From: Acrocarpospora phusangensis
GTDB taxonomy: Bacteria > Actinomycetota > Actinomycetes > Streptosporangiales > Streptosporangiaceae
Length of the DNA: 64,000 nucleotides
Direction: 5' to 3'
NCBI RefSeq assembly: GCF_016862995.1
Contig: NZ_BOOA01000048.1
Span: forward strand, 1 to 64,000
This document shows, one piece after another, positions 7,776 to 16,682 of the stretch (the first letter of the stretch is position 1; each line of letters opens with the position of its first letter). The notes beneath the pieces are model-generated. The model saw only the letters and a program-made list of their open reading frames with translations. It had not been told where the DNA came from and did no database searches. Made by a program: the position numbers and the translations under genes.

Positions 7776-8574
7776 GCGCGCCCGCCATGAGACCGCGCAT
7801 GAAGAAGCGGCCCAGCAGCACATAAATGATCATGGTGGGCACCGAGGCGAGGATGGCGGCCGCCATCTGCTGGCTGTACGGCACGGTCTGCGCGCCCGCG
7901 ATGTTGTTCAGCATCACCGTGGCCGGCCAGGACGAGGGCCCGGTCAGGAAGACCGCGAACAGGAAGTCGTTCCACAGCGAGGTGAACTGCCAGATGATCA
8001 CCACCGCGAAGGCGGGACCCGAGACCGGGATGACGATCGAGGCGAAGGTGCGGAGCATGCCGGCGCCGTCCACCCGGGAGGCCTCGATCAGCTCGTCCGG
8101 GATGGTGGCGTAGTAGTTGCGGAAGATCAGCGTGCAGATCGGGATGCCGTAGACCACGTGGGCCAGGACCAGGCCGGGGATGCCGCCGTACACGCCGAGG
8201 TTCACCATGAGCTGGACCAGCGGGATCATCACCCCCTGGTACGGGATGAACATCCCGAACAGGAACAGCGTGAACACCAGCTCCGACCCCGGGAACCGCC
8301 ACTTCGACAGGACGTACCCGTTCATCGCCCCCAGCGCGGCCGAGATCAGCGACCCCGGCACGGCCAGCAGGAAGCTGTTGGCGAAGCCGGGGCTGAGCTT
8401 CTCCCAGGCCACCGCCCACGCCTCGGTCGTCCAGACCCGCGGCAGGTTCCACGCCTGGCTCGGGTCGGCCTCCGACAGGGGCTTGAAACTGGTCACCAGC
8501 AGCACGTACACGGGCAGCAGGAAGAGCAGCACGAAAAGCAGGAGCAGTGCGAGACGCACATGCCTGATGGTCAC
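7765..8574 (-). CDS. Carbohydrate ABC transporter permease (MalG type)
   Basis: 269 residues from a GTG that overlaps the upstream permease stop (GTGA). It has about six membrane spans and the EAA-type loop characteristic of sugar permeases, IPDELIEASRVDGAGMLRTF. The open frame extends further upstream but that part shadows the neighbouring gene. It pairs with the MalF-type permease. No ATPase gene is present in the cluster; in actinomycetes such importers are normally energised by a shared MsiK-type ATPase encoded elsewhere. Confidence 0.92.
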   Translation of the reverse strand: MTIRHVRLALLLLFVLLFLLPVYVLLVTSFKPLSEADPSQAWNLPRVWTTEAWAVAWEKLSPGFANSFLLAVPGSLISAALGAMNGYVLSKWRFPGSELVFTLFLFGMFIPYQGVMIPLVQLMVNLGVYGGIPGLVLAHVVYGIPICTLIFRNYYATIPDELIEASRVDGAGMLRTFASIVIPVSGPAFAVVIIWQFTSLWNDFLFAVFLTGPSSWPATVMLNNIAGAQTVPYSQQMAAAILASVPTMIIYVLLGRFFMRGLMAGALKG

Positions 8575-9458
8575 GTTCGATCTCCCCGGCGGGCGTTCCA
8601 GATCAGGTACGGCACGACGAACACGCACACCGACAGCACGATGTAGGCCGCGATCGTGGCGCCCTTGGCCGGGTCGTGCGAGTCGAAGACGGCGGTCCAC
8701 ATGAAGATGGCCGGCACGTCGGTGATGATCTGCTTGCCGGACACGGCCACGATCAGGTCGAACACCTTCAGACTGATGTGCCCGAGGATGATCAGGGCCG
8801 CCAGCGTGACCGGCCGCAGGAACGGCAGCACGATGTGGCGGTAGACCTGCCACTCGGTGCACCCGTCCACCCGCGCCGACTCGCGCAGCTCCTCCGGCAC
8901 GCCCCGGAACCCGGCCAGGAACAGAGCCATGATGTATCCGGACATCTGCCAGATGGCCGGAACCGCCATGGCGGCCATCCCCCAGTCCGGATCACGGAAC
9001 CAGCCCCACTGCAGGAAGTCCAGCCCCAGATAACCGAGCAGGCCGTTCAGGCCGACCGCGCGCTCGCCGGTGCCGCTGTTGAGCAGCCAGCGCCAGACCA
9101 CGCCGGTGGCGATGAAGGACACCGCCATCGGGAAGAGGTAGACGGCACGGAAGCCGCCCTCGCCCCGGATCCCCCGCTCCATCAGGAACGCCAGCAGCCA
9201 GCCGAGCATCAGCGCGCCGAGCACGAAGACGACGGTGAACACGATGGCGTGGCGGACCGAAAGCCCCCAGCGGTCCTCGCTCCAGATGCCGGTGAAGTTC
9301 TCCAGCCCGACGAAGCTCCCCGGGGAGATCTCGTCGTGCTGGTCGCTCAGGGCGACCTTGAAGTTCCAGCCCAGCATGCCGTACACGAAAACCGCGATGG
9401 CGATGATCGACGGTGACACCAGCAGCAAGCCGGGCAGCCACCTGCGGACCCTCGTCAC
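8571..9458 (-). CDS. Carbohydrate ABC transporter permease (MalF type)
   Basis: 295 residues, membrane-embedded, with a first span after MTRVRRWLPGLLLVSPSIIA and an EAA loop VPEELRESARVDGCTEWQVY. This fits UgpA/MalF subunits, which form a heterodimer with the MalG-type partner encoded next. It begins 57 bases after the binding-protein gene, across a strong intercistronic hairpin. Confidence 0.92.
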   Translation of the reverse strand: MTRVRRWLPGLLLVSPSIIAIAVFVYGMLGWNFKVALSDQHDEISPGSFVGLENFTGIWSEDRWGLSVRHAIVFTVVFVLGALMLGWLLAFLMERGIRGEGGFRAVYLFPMAVSFIATGVVWRWLLNSGTGERAVGLNGLLGYLGLDFLQWGWFRDPDWGMAAMAVPAIWQMSGYIMALFLAGFRGVPEELRESARVDGCTEWQVYRHIVLPFLRPVTLAALIILGHISLKVFDLIVAVSGKQIITDVPAIFMWTAVFDSHDPAKGATIAAYIVLSVCVFVVPYLIWNARRGDRT

Positions 9459-9476
9459 ATTCTTCCTTTCCCCGGG

Positions 9477-9507
9477 GTGGGGGTACGGGCGTGCGCCGTA
9501 CCCCCAC
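9477..9507 (-). promoter_or_regulatory. Intercistronic stem-loop between binding protein and permease genes
   Basis: Perfect 12-base arms (9477-9488 and 9496-9507; arm GTGGGGGTACGG) enclose a 7-base loop, with no T-run on either side. Such hairpins between binding protein and permease genes commonly stabilise the upstream mRNA or attenuate transcription, so that the binding protein is made in excess. Confidence 0.7.
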
Positions 9508-9515
9508 GCGTCAGG

Positions 9516-10799
9516 TCACTGGCCGCTGTTCTTGGCGGCGTCGGCGAGGGCCTGCTGGAACTTGGCGACGTCCTGGTCGCCCTGGAAGAGGCCGACCGCG
9601 TCGTTGATCGAGGCGCGCCAGGCGTCGTTGGCGACCACGCCGTGCTGGATCGACCCGGCCAGCTTGTTGCTCGACCACTGGGCCAGGTCCCATTCGAGGT
9701 AGTCCTTGTAGAGGGACTTGTCGGCGTCCGTACGAGCCGGGATGGAGCCCTTCAGCGGGTTGAAGGCGTCCTGGCCCTCCTTGCTCGCCGCCACCTTGAG
9801 CCAGGCCACGGCGCCGGCGCGGTTGGGCGCGCCCTTGGGCAGGGTGAAGCTGTCCGACAGCCACATGAAGGTGCCGTCGGTGCCCGGTGCGGGAGCCCAG
9901 TCGAAGTCGGTCTTGGAGGACTTGCCGAGACCGCCGTCGGGCGGGTTGTGGAAGTAGCCGTAGGCCCAGTCGCCCATGATGTTGAAGGCGGCCTGGCCGT
10001 CCGCGACCTGCTTGGCGGCCGGCTGCCAGTCCTCCACCGGCGTGCCCGCGTACGACAGGATGGTCTTGAAGTCGTTGAGCGCCTGGGTCACGTTCGCGTT
10101 CGACCAGTCGGCCTGCGCGGTCCACAGCCGGTTGTACGTCTCGGTGCCGAGCGAGCCGAGCAGCACGCTCTCCAGCAGGTGCACGACCGTCCACTGCGAG
10201 CCGATGGACAGGGGGATCTTGCCGCTCGCCTTGACCTTCTCCAGGTCCGCGATGAAGGCGGCGATCGTGGCCGGCGGAGTGCTGATGCCGGCCTCCTTCA
10301 GCACCGCCGGGTTGAACCAGAGCACGTTGGACCGGTGGATGTTCACCGGCACCGAGTAGATCTCGCCCTGCACCGAGATCTGGTCGATGAGCTGCTGCGG
10401 GAAGACGTCCCTGAGCTTGAGCTCGTCGTAGAGGAAGTTGAGCGACTCCAGCTTGCCGGCCTTGATGTAGCCCTGCAGCTCCGCGCCCGCGTGGCCCTGG
10501 AAGGTGTCCGGGGGCTGGTTGGCGCTGAGCTTGCTGGCCAGCAGCGCGCGGGCCTGGTCGCCCGAGCCGCCCGCCACGGCCGCGTCCACGAACTCCTGAC
10601 CGGGGTTCTCCCGCTCGAAGATCGCCCGCATGGCCTTCAGGCCGTCCGCCTCGCCGGCGCCCGTCCACCAGGAGAAGACCTCGACCTTGGCCTCCGCGCT
10701 CTGGCTGCCGCCCTGGGATCCGCCGCCGTCCCCACACGCCGTGAGGGTCAGCAGTCCGGTTAAGGAAACCGCGACGGCCGCCATCCACCGTCGTCTCAT
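9516..10799 (-). CDS. Carbohydrate ABC transporter substrate-binding lipoprotein (family 1)
   Basis: 427 residues with a lipoprotein signal peptide (MRRRWMAAVAVSLTGLLTLTAC, Cys22) and a Gly/Ser-rich linker. The mature part is a sugar-binding protein of the MalE/UgpB class: EVFSWWTGAGEADGL at the start, INDAVGLFQG near the end and many Trp and Tyr residues suited to stacking on sugars. It anchors at the cell surface and feeds the two permeases. The ATG at 10799 follows GGATGT. The promoter region holds a perfect LacI-type palindrome. Substrate (oligosaccharide or glycoside) is not readable from sequence. Confidence 0.92.
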   Translation of the reverse strand: MRRRWMAAVAVSLTGLLTLTACGDGGGSQGGSQSAEAKVEVFSWWTGAGEADGLKAMRAIFERENPGQEFVDAAVAGGSGDQARALLASKLSANQPPDTFQGHAGAELQGYIKAGKLESLNFLYDELKLRDVFPQQLIDQISVQGEIYSVPVNIHRSNVLWFNPAVLKEAGISTPPATIAAFIADLEKVKASGKIPLSIGSQWTVVHLLESVLLGSLGTETYNRLWTAQADWSNANVTQALNDFKTILSYAGTPVEDWQPAAKQVADGQAAFNIMGDWAYGYFHNPPDGGLGKSSKTDFDWAPAPGTDGTFMWLSDSFTLPKGAPNRAGAVAWLKVAASKEGQDAFNPLKGSIPARTDADKSLYKDYLEWDLAQWSSNKLAGSIQHGVVANDAWRASINDAVGLFQGDQDVAKFQQALADAAKNSGQ

Positions 10800-10846
10800 C
10801 GCAACATCCTTTCGGGGGGTCGTGAAACGGTCATGTCATCCCCGGC

Positions 10847-10860
10847 TGACAACGTTGTCA
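10847..10860. promoter_or_regulatory. LacI-type operator palindrome
   Basis: TGACAACGTTGTCA is a perfect 14-base palindrome with the central CG typical of LacI-family operators. It lies 48 bases upstream of the sugar-binding protein start. The LacI gene at 4524 is the nearest family member in the window, but a regulator elsewhere is equally possible. Confidence 0.75.
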
Positions 10861-10919
10861 AGGGGCCTAATCAAGCCACCGTTCACTAGCCTGCGTCAAG
10901 GCTTGTGCGGATAACGTCT

Positions 10920-11705
10920 CTATATAGAGCGCTCTCCGACGCGCCTGGTCACCCGGCGATCCCGCCCGTCCAGTATGGCGGTCACGGTCACCCCGAAATC
11001 GCGCAGGGGGCCGGGCGATTCCACCGTCGGCAGGCCCGGCCCGGCCACCACCAGCGCGCCCCTGCTGAAGGCCAGACTCGCCAGCAGCGCCAACTCGGCG
11101 TCCGCGCCGGGCGGCCAGGTGACCAGCAGCACGTCGGACCCGGTCAGGCCGATCCCGTCGTCCAGCCGGGCCATCCCGGCCAGGAATTCCTCAGCGGTCA
11201 ACCGGCCCTTCTCCGTGATCAGGACCACGCCCTCGGACGGGCAGGGCAGCGGCACCGGTTCGAGGGTCGGCAGCGCTCCGAACTCGATGGCGTCCACGGC
11301 CGGTCCGAACGAGACGACCTGCCGGACCCGCGACCGGTCGGCGGCCTCCACCGCGGCCGGGGCCAGCTTCTGGGTGGTGAACAGCAGCCGGGCGTCCCAG
11401 CGCAGCAGCGCCGCCGCGTCGGCCGCGCCCAGCGGGAGCGCCACGCCCCCGGCCGCGATCACCGTGTGCAGCGCGGTCAGCTGGGCGGCCACGCCGTCCA
11501 CCAGCACCCCGGCGACCTGCCCCGGCCTGGCGCCGCGCCGCAGCAGCCCGCACGCGGCCCCGACGACCGTTCCCACCAGTTCGCGGTAACTCAGCACCGC
11601 TCCGTCGCCCAGGTCGACCAGCGCCGGGCGATCCCCCTGCCCGTGGGCGCCACCGAACACCGTCCGGGTGACCACCCCGCCCAGCGGATGAGTCGTCGGC
11701 TCCAT
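10920..11705 (-). CDS. Stand-alone AMP-binding (ANL) N-terminal domain protein
   Basis: 261 residues. The start resembles the N-terminus of acyl-CoA synthetases and NRPS adenylation domains: DRPALVDLGDGAVLSYRELV, then GLLRRGARPGQVAGVLVD and HTVIAAGGVALPLGAAD. The Ser/Thr/Gly-rich ATP loop is replaced by a degenerate EGVVLITEKGRLTAEEF, and the whole C-terminal half of the family (usually over 500 residues) is missing. It is therefore probably not a complete ligase: a truncated remnant, or a binding or partner protein. It lies 348 bases downstream of the large LuxR-type regulator, behind three direct repeats. Confidence 0.65.
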   Translation of the reverse strand: MEPTTHPLGGVVTRTVFGGAHGQGDRPALVDLGDGAVLSYRELVGTVVGAACGLLRRGARPGQVAGVLVDGVAAQLTALHTVIAAGGVALPLGAADAAALLRWDARLLFTTQKLAPAAVEAADRSRVRQVVSFGPAVDAIEFGALPTLEPVPLPCPSEGVVLITEKGRLTAEEFLAGMARLDDGIGLTGSDVLLVTWPPGADAELALLASLAFSRGALVVAGPGLPTVESPGPLRDFGVTVTAILDGRDRRVTRRVGERSI

Positions 11706-12053
11706 GCCTCACGACGGTACGGCCCGGGCCCCGGCTCCGGATCCGCATATCTGTGTAGTCCCCCTGTGTAGTCCCATGTGTAATCCCCCGGGGCGGGCCC
11801 GGGTCCTGCGCGACCCGAGCCCGCGGCCGTGTGCCCCTCGGCCTCGGTCTCCACCCCTCCCAGGTGACCTCGACCGACTGCTGGGGCACACGGCGGCGTC
11901 TCGATGCCCCCAGCCGGACCGGTATTCCGCGGAAGGCATCCGCTTGCGTACGAGCCAAACTAGGCGGCGCCCCGGACCCTTACATCCACACGAATATCCA
12001 CTCGACGGTGTATTCGCCCCACCCCGGTCATATGTACGCCGCCGTGGAAACGC
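11706..12053. other. Intergenic region without a gene
   Basis: 348 bases between the LuxR-type regulator and the AMP-binding gene, both on the minus strand. Apart from the three direct repeats near the AMP-binding gene, no coding sequence, tRNA or clear terminator is seen. The part near 11980-12055 is less GC-rich than the genes. Confidence 0.6.
11752..11787 (-). repeat. Three direct repeats upstream of the AMP-binding gene
   Basis: TGTGTAGTCCC occurs at 11752-11762 and 11765-11775, and TGTGTAATCCC at 11777-11787; on the coding strand the unit is GGGACTACACA. The repeats lie 46-82 bases upstream of the AMP-binding start and end just before a TATGCG element that could act as a -10. Tandem half-sites replacing a -35 box are typical of activator-dependent promoters. 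Confidence 0.6.
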
Positions 12054-14558
12054 CTACACATCCGGTGTTTCGGACGCGGTGTGGACGGCATCGCTCCCGA
12101 CGATCCACGCGGCCACCTGCGTACGGGAGGCGAAGCCGAGTTTGGCCAGGATGTTGGCGACATGACGGGCCACGGTGGCCTGGCTGATCACCAGTTCGTC
12201 GGCGATGGCGCGGTTGCTGAGGCCGCGGGCGATCAGGCCGGCGATCTCCTGTTCGCGGGCGGTGAGCGTGCTCTGCGGGGTGAGCGCGGCGGGCTGGACC
12301 ACCGGCTGCGGCGGCCGTACACACTCCTGGAGGGCCAGCGTGACCGCCTCGTCGATGGGGAGCGCCAGGCCCTCGGCCCAGAGGGCGGCCACGGTGGCCT
12401 CGCCGAGCGCCTCCCTGGCGGGGGCCAGCACGCTCTCCAGCCGGGACCCGGCGGACGGGCGCTGGGCCACGGCCGCCGCGGCCAGCACCACCGCGTGCCG
12501 CAGGTCGCCCTCCCGCGCCGCCAGCTGCGCGAACGACGCGATCCGCCGGGCGGTCTCCATCCGCAGCCCGGCGTCCCGCCCGAGCCGCAGCGCCTCGTCG
12601 AAGCGGCGCCGGGCCTCCGGCAGGTCCCCGCTCTCCAGCGCGACCGTGCCCAGCCCCGCCAGGCAGCTGATCAGCGACTGCCGGGCGTCGAAGCCGCGCA
12701 GCAGCTCCATGGCGCGGGTGAAGTGCCGGCGGGCGGCGGCCAGGTCGCCGCGTTTGCGCGCCGCCTGGGCCAGGCCGGTGAGCCCGATCACCATGCCCAG
12801 GTGGTTGTCCAGCTCGGTGGTGAGCTCGACCACGCGCTCGCTGGCCCGCTGGGCCTCCCTGATCCTGTTCTGGCCGAGCGCCAGGAAGGCGCGGAAGCCG
12901 TGCGCCTCCGCCTCCAGCAGGCGTTCGCCGATCTCCACGCCGATGGTGACGGCCCGGTCGAGCCGTTTCTCCGGCGCGTCGGCCGGGTCGTCCTGGTCGG
13001 TGACCGCCAGCACCATGAGGCCCAGCGCCTCACCGCCGCGGTGACCGCCCGCCCGGCACAGCTCGACCCCACGCGACGCCCGCGGACCGGCGGTCGCCAG
13101 GTCGCCGGAGTTGACCGCCAGGTTGGCGACGAGGATGTGCGCCCGGCCGCGCAGAGCCGGGGACAGCGTGGGAGCGGCCAGCTCCAGCAGCCGGTCCAGC
13201 CAGCCGATCATCTCGGCCTGGTGGCGGCCCGCGCCGATCAGCGCCCAGCGCAGCTCGACCAGGCACTGGAGCATCGGTTCCGGGTCGCGTACGGCGATCG
13301 ACCATTCGACCGCGGCGCGCAGATCGCCCTGCAGCCGCTCCAGCCGCTCCACCCGGCGTTTCAGGTCCGGCCAGGGCACGCCCAGGGTCGCGGTCTCCCA
13401 GTCCGCGCCGAGGTGGCAGAAGTAGTCCCGGTGCCGGCGGCGTACGCCCTGCTCCTCGCCGGAGCCGTGGAGTTGCTCGGCGGCGTACTGCCGGATGGTG
13501 TCGAGGAGCCGGTAGCGGGCCTCCCCGGCCAGTTCCCCGTCCACCACCACCAGCGACTTGTCCACCAGGGCGGTCAGCTGGACGAGCACGTCGCCGGGGC
13601 TCAGGCCGTCCCCCGGGCAGACCCGCTCGGCCATGTCGAGGGTCCAGCCGGCCCGGAACGCCGTGGCGCGGCGCAACAGCAGCCGCTGCGGCTCCGACAG
13701 CAGCCGGTAGCTCCAGTCCACCGTGGCCCGCAGGGTGCGCTGGCGCGGCGGCGCGGTCCGGTCCCAGGCCGCCAGCAGGTGGAAGCGGTCGCCGAGGCGG
13801 GCGACGATCTGCGGCACCGACAGCACCCGGGTCATCCCGGCGGCGAGTTCCAGCGCCAGCGGCAGGCCGTCCAGGTCGCGGCAGAGCCGGGCCACCACCT
13901 CGGCGTTGTCCTCGGTCAGCGCAAAGCCGGGCGCGGCGGCCGCGGCCCGGGCCAGGAAGAGCCGGCCGGCCTCGGACTCGCGCACCTCGGCCGGTCCTGC
14001 GGACTCGGGCAGCGTCAGCGGCGGCACCCGCCAGACCGTCTCGCCGGGCACCCGCAGCGGCTCCCGGCTGGTGGCCAGCACGCGGACCTCGGGGCAGGCC
14101 TCGGTCAGCCGCCGTACGAGCCGGGCGCACTCCTCGACCACGGTCTCGCAGTTGTCCAGCAGGAGCAGCATCGTCCGCCCGGCCAGCACCTCGGCCACGG
14201 TGTCCCGCAGCGACCGGTGCTGCTCGCCCTCCACCTGGAGGATCCCGGCGGTCCTGCGGACCACCTCGTCCGGTGGCGTGCCCTCGGGGAACTCGACCAG
14301 CCAGGCCCCGTCCGGCAGGTCGCCGGCCAGTTCGGCCGCGACCCGCAGGGCCAGCCTGCTCTTGCCGATCCCGCCCATCCCGCACAGGGTGACCACCCGG
14401 GTGGCCATGATCAGCTGTACGAGCTCCGCCACGTCGGGCTCGCGGCCCACGAAGGCGTTCGGCTCCAGCGGGAGGTTCCCCGCCTGCGTGATCGAAAGCG
14501 TCGTCGGGTACGTCGTCGGATGCGTCATCGAGTGCGGCGAGTTCGACGTCTGAGTCAT
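12054..14558 (-). CDS. Large transcriptional regulator: NB-ARC ATPase, TPR-like region, LuxR helix-turn-helix
   Basis: About 834 residues. An N-terminal NB-ARC/STAND ATPase has a P-loop GMGGIGKS and a Walker B region TMLLLLDNCE with arginine-rich sensor motifs (LATSREPLRVPGE). The middle is helical and Ala/Leu/Arg-rich, consistent with TPR-type repeats. The last 65 residues are a LuxR-type DNA-binding domain (LTAREQEIAGLIARGLSNRA...ATVARHVANILAKLGF). Such proteins are ATP-switched activators. Start: the ATG at 14558 has GAGGG just upstream; a GTG at 14591 would add 11 residues. It is divergent from the ABC exporter gene and may control it or the AMP-binding gene. Confidence 0.88.
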   Translation of the reverse strand: MTQTSNSPHSMTHPTTYPTTLSITQAGNLPLEPNAFVGREPDVAELVQLIMATRVVTLCGMGGIGKSRLALRVAAELAGDLPDGAWLVEFPEGTPPDEVVRRTAGILQVEGEQHRSLRDTVAEVLAGRTMLLLLDNCETVVEECARLVRRLTEACPEVRVLATSREPLRVPGETVWRVPPLTLPESAGPAEVRESEAGRLFLARAAAAAPGFALTEDNAEVVARLCRDLDGLPLALELAAGMTRVLSVPQIVARLGDRFHLLAAWDRTAPPRQRTLRATVDWSYRLLSEPQRLLLRRATAFRAGWTLDMAERVCPGDGLSPGDVLVQLTALVDKSLVVVDGELAGEARYRLLDTIRQYAAEQLHGSGEEQGVRRRHRDYFCHLGADWETATLGVPWPDLKRRVERLERLQGDLRAAVEWSIAVRDPEPMLQCLVELRWALIGAGRHQAEMIGWLDRLLELAAPTLSPALRGRAHILVANLAVNSGDLATAGPRASRGVELCRAGGHRGGEALGLMVLAVTDQDDPADAPEKRLDRAVTIGVEIGERLLEAEAHGFRAFLALGQNRIREAQRASERVVELTTELDNHLGMVIGLTGLAQAARKRGDLAAARRHFTRAMELLRGFDARQSLISCLAGLGTVALESGDLPEARRRFDEALRLGRDAGLRMETARRIASFAQLAAREGDLRHAVVLAAAAVAQRPSAGSRLESVLAPAREALGEATVAALWAEGLALPIDEAVTLALQECVRPPQPVVQPAALTPQSTLTAREQEIAGLIARGLSNRAIADELVISQATVARHVANILAKLGFASRTQVAAWIVGSDAVHTASETPDV

Positions 14559-14714
14559 CGGCCCTCGGGGGTCGCCGGCGGCATCGGTCACAGGAAGTGT
14601 TACACCAACTACGGGAAGCTGCCCAGACGCAACCGAGTTTCATTCCCGGACCGCCAGAGGGGATGCCCAGGAAAGCGATGGCGAATTGTCGGTGGCGGGA
14701 GACACACTGACGGC

Positions 14715-16682
14715 ATGGCGGCCACTCCCCTGGACGAGAGCCAGAAAAGGGACGACGAAAGCCGGGAACGGGACACCGTCCCGGCAGCCGAACCGGACGA
14801 GGGCAGGATCGACGATCTGCCCGACTTCTCCGACATGACCACCCACAACTGGCACGCCCACGACGACACGATGAGCGGCGTCGGCTTCGTGACCATCGCC
14901 AGGCGGCTGCCCGCCCTGATCGCGCAGGCCGTCCGGATGGCCTGGCGGGCCAGCCCCCGCGACACGCTCGCCACCGTGGTGCTCAACCTGCTGGCCGGCG
15001 TGTTCACCGCGTTCGGCCTGCTGGCCACCACCGGCGTGCTGGAGGCCCTGTTCGCGGCCGGCCCCACCCCCGACCGGGTGCGGGCCGCGCTGCCCAGCCT
15101 GATCCTGGTGGGCGCGGCGGCCATCCTCCGCACCCTGCTCCAGGCGGGCGCGGGCTGGGCCCAGGCCCGCCTGGAACCCCAGGTCACCCGCATCGCCGAG
15201 GAACGTCTGTATGGTCTGACCAGCAAGGTCGACCTGGTCCGATTCGACGACCCCGACTTCCACGACGCGCTCCAGCGGGCCAGGTCCCGGGGCGTGAACT
15301 CGGCCGACTCCGTGGTCAGCTCCGCCATCGACGTGCTGACCGCCGGGATCAGCCTGATCGCGGCCGGCGGCGTGCTCGGCGTGCTGCACCCGGTCCTGCT
15401 GCCGCTGCTGGCGATCGCGGTCCTGCCGGACGCGTGGGCCACCGTGCGCGCGGCCAAGATGCGCTACGGCACGATGCTGTCCCTGCTGCCCACCTACCGG
15501 CGCAAGTGGATCATCAGTGAGCTGCTGGCCGAGCGGGAGACCGCCGCCGAGGTGCGCTCGTTCACCATGCGCTCCTTCCTGCTGCGTGTGTACGACCTGG
15601 TGGCCAGGACCGAGCAGGACGTCATGGTCAAGCTGGCCCGCAGGGAGACCTTCGCCCGGCTGGTGGGCGAGGCCCTCGGCGGCCTCGGCGCGGCGCTGGT
15701 CTACGTCGCGCTCGGCCTGCTGCTGGCCACCGGCGCCGTGCCGCTCGCGGTGGCGGGCACGGCGGTGCTGGCCGTGCGCTCCGGCCAGAGCTCCCTGGCC
15801 AACCTGCTCTACGCGGTCAACCGGCTGTACGAGAACGGCCTCTACTTCACCGACTTCGTGGACTTCTGCGTCACCAACGAGTCGCCGCCCGCGGCGGCGA
15901 AGGCGCGCCCTCCGGCCGGTTTCTCCCGCATCACCGTGGAGAACGTCACCTTCTCCTACCCGGGCAAGGACACCCCGGCGCTGGCCGGGGTCTCCATCCA
16001 CATCGACCGGGGTGAGGTGATCGCGCTGGTCGGCGAGAACGGCTCCGGCAAGACCACCCTGTCCAAGATCCTCGCGGGCCTCTACACGCCGGCGGGCGGC
16101 CGGGTGCTCTGGGACGGCACCGACCTGGCCGGGGTGGAGGCGCACCTGCTCCGGGGCAACATCGCGGTGATCGCCCAGGACCACACCCGGTGGCCGCTGA
16201 CCGCCCGCCACAACATCACCATGGGCCTGGAGAAGGGCGACGACGCGGTGATCCGGGCGGCCGGGGTGGCCGGGGCAGACGAGGTGATCGCCGAGCTGCC
16301 GAAGGGGTACCAGACGCTGCTGGACCGGCGGTTCAACGACGGCCAGGAGCTGTCCGGCGGGCAGTGGCAGCGCATCGCGGTGGCCCGCGGCTTCTACCGG
16401 GACGCGCCCCTGCTGATCTGCGACGAGCCGACGGCGGCCCTGGACGCGCGGGCCGAGCACGCCCTCTTCGAGCGGGTCAGGCAGCACTCCGACGGCCGCA
16501 CGGTGCTGCTGATCACGCACCGGCTGGCCAGCGTGCGCCACGCCGACCGGATCTACGTGCTGGACCACGGCGAGGTGGTCGAGCAGGGCACCCACGACGA
16601 GCTCATCCGGGCCGACGGCATCTACGCGGATCTGTACAACCTGCAGGCACGCGCGTACAGCATGGAACCGAAGCAGGCTTAG
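14715..16682 (+). CDS. ABC exporter, fused permease and ATPase
   Basis: 655 residues. A roughly 90-residue polar N-terminus precedes a six-span exporter membrane domain (about residues 90-380) and a C-terminal ATPase with Walker A GENGSGKTT near 438-446, signature LSGGQWQR near 545, Walker B LLICDEPTAALD near 567-578 and H-loop LLITHRL near 600. It would act as a dimer exporting a lipid, peptide or drug. The start MAATPLDESQ was chosen because upstream sequence in this frame is antisense to the regulator; the SD is weak (GGGAG, 14 bases away). Its stop overlaps the convergent penicillin-binding protein gene by 4 bases. Confidence 0.88.
   Translation: MAATPLDESQKRDDESRERDTVPAAEPDEGRIDDLPDFSDMTTHNWHAHDDTMSGVGFVTIARRLPALIAQAVRMAWRASPRDTLATVVLNLLAGVFTAFGLLATTGVLEALFAAGPTPDRVRAALPSLILVGAAAILRTLLQAGAGWAQARLEPQVTRIAEERLYGLTSKVDLVRFDDPDFHDALQRARSRGVNSADSVVSSAIDVLTAGISLIAAGGVLGVLHPVLLPLLAIAVLPDAWATVRAAKMRYGTMLSLLPTYRRKWIISELLAERETAAEVRSFTMRSFLLRVYDLVARTEQDVMVKLARRETFARLVGEALGGLGAALVYVALGLLLATGAVPLAVAGTAVLAVRSGQSSLANLLYAVNRLYENGLYFTDFVDFCVTNESPPAAAKARPPAGFSRITVENVTFSYPGKDTPALAGVSIHIDRGEVIALVGENGSGKTTLSKILAGLYTPAGGRVLWDGTDLAGVEAHLLRGNIAVIAQDHTRWPLTARHNITMGLEKGDDAVIRAAGVAGADEVIAELPKGYQTLLDRRFNDGQELSGGQWQRIAVARGFYRDAPLLICDEPTAALDARAEHALFERVRQHSDGRTVLLITHRLASVRHADRIYVLDHGEVVEQGTHDELIRADGIYADLYNLQARAYSMEPKQA

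Noticed and set aside
11831-12187. Plus-strand ORF in the gap near the LuxR-type regulator
   Set aside because: No SD, low complexity, and its second half is antisense to the regulator's DNA-binding domain.
12081-14714. Long upstream extension of the ABC exporter frame
   Set aside because: It is antisense to the NB-ARC/LuxR gene, has shadow composition rich in Gln, Arg, Gly and His, and contains no domain; the exporter sequence begins at 14715.
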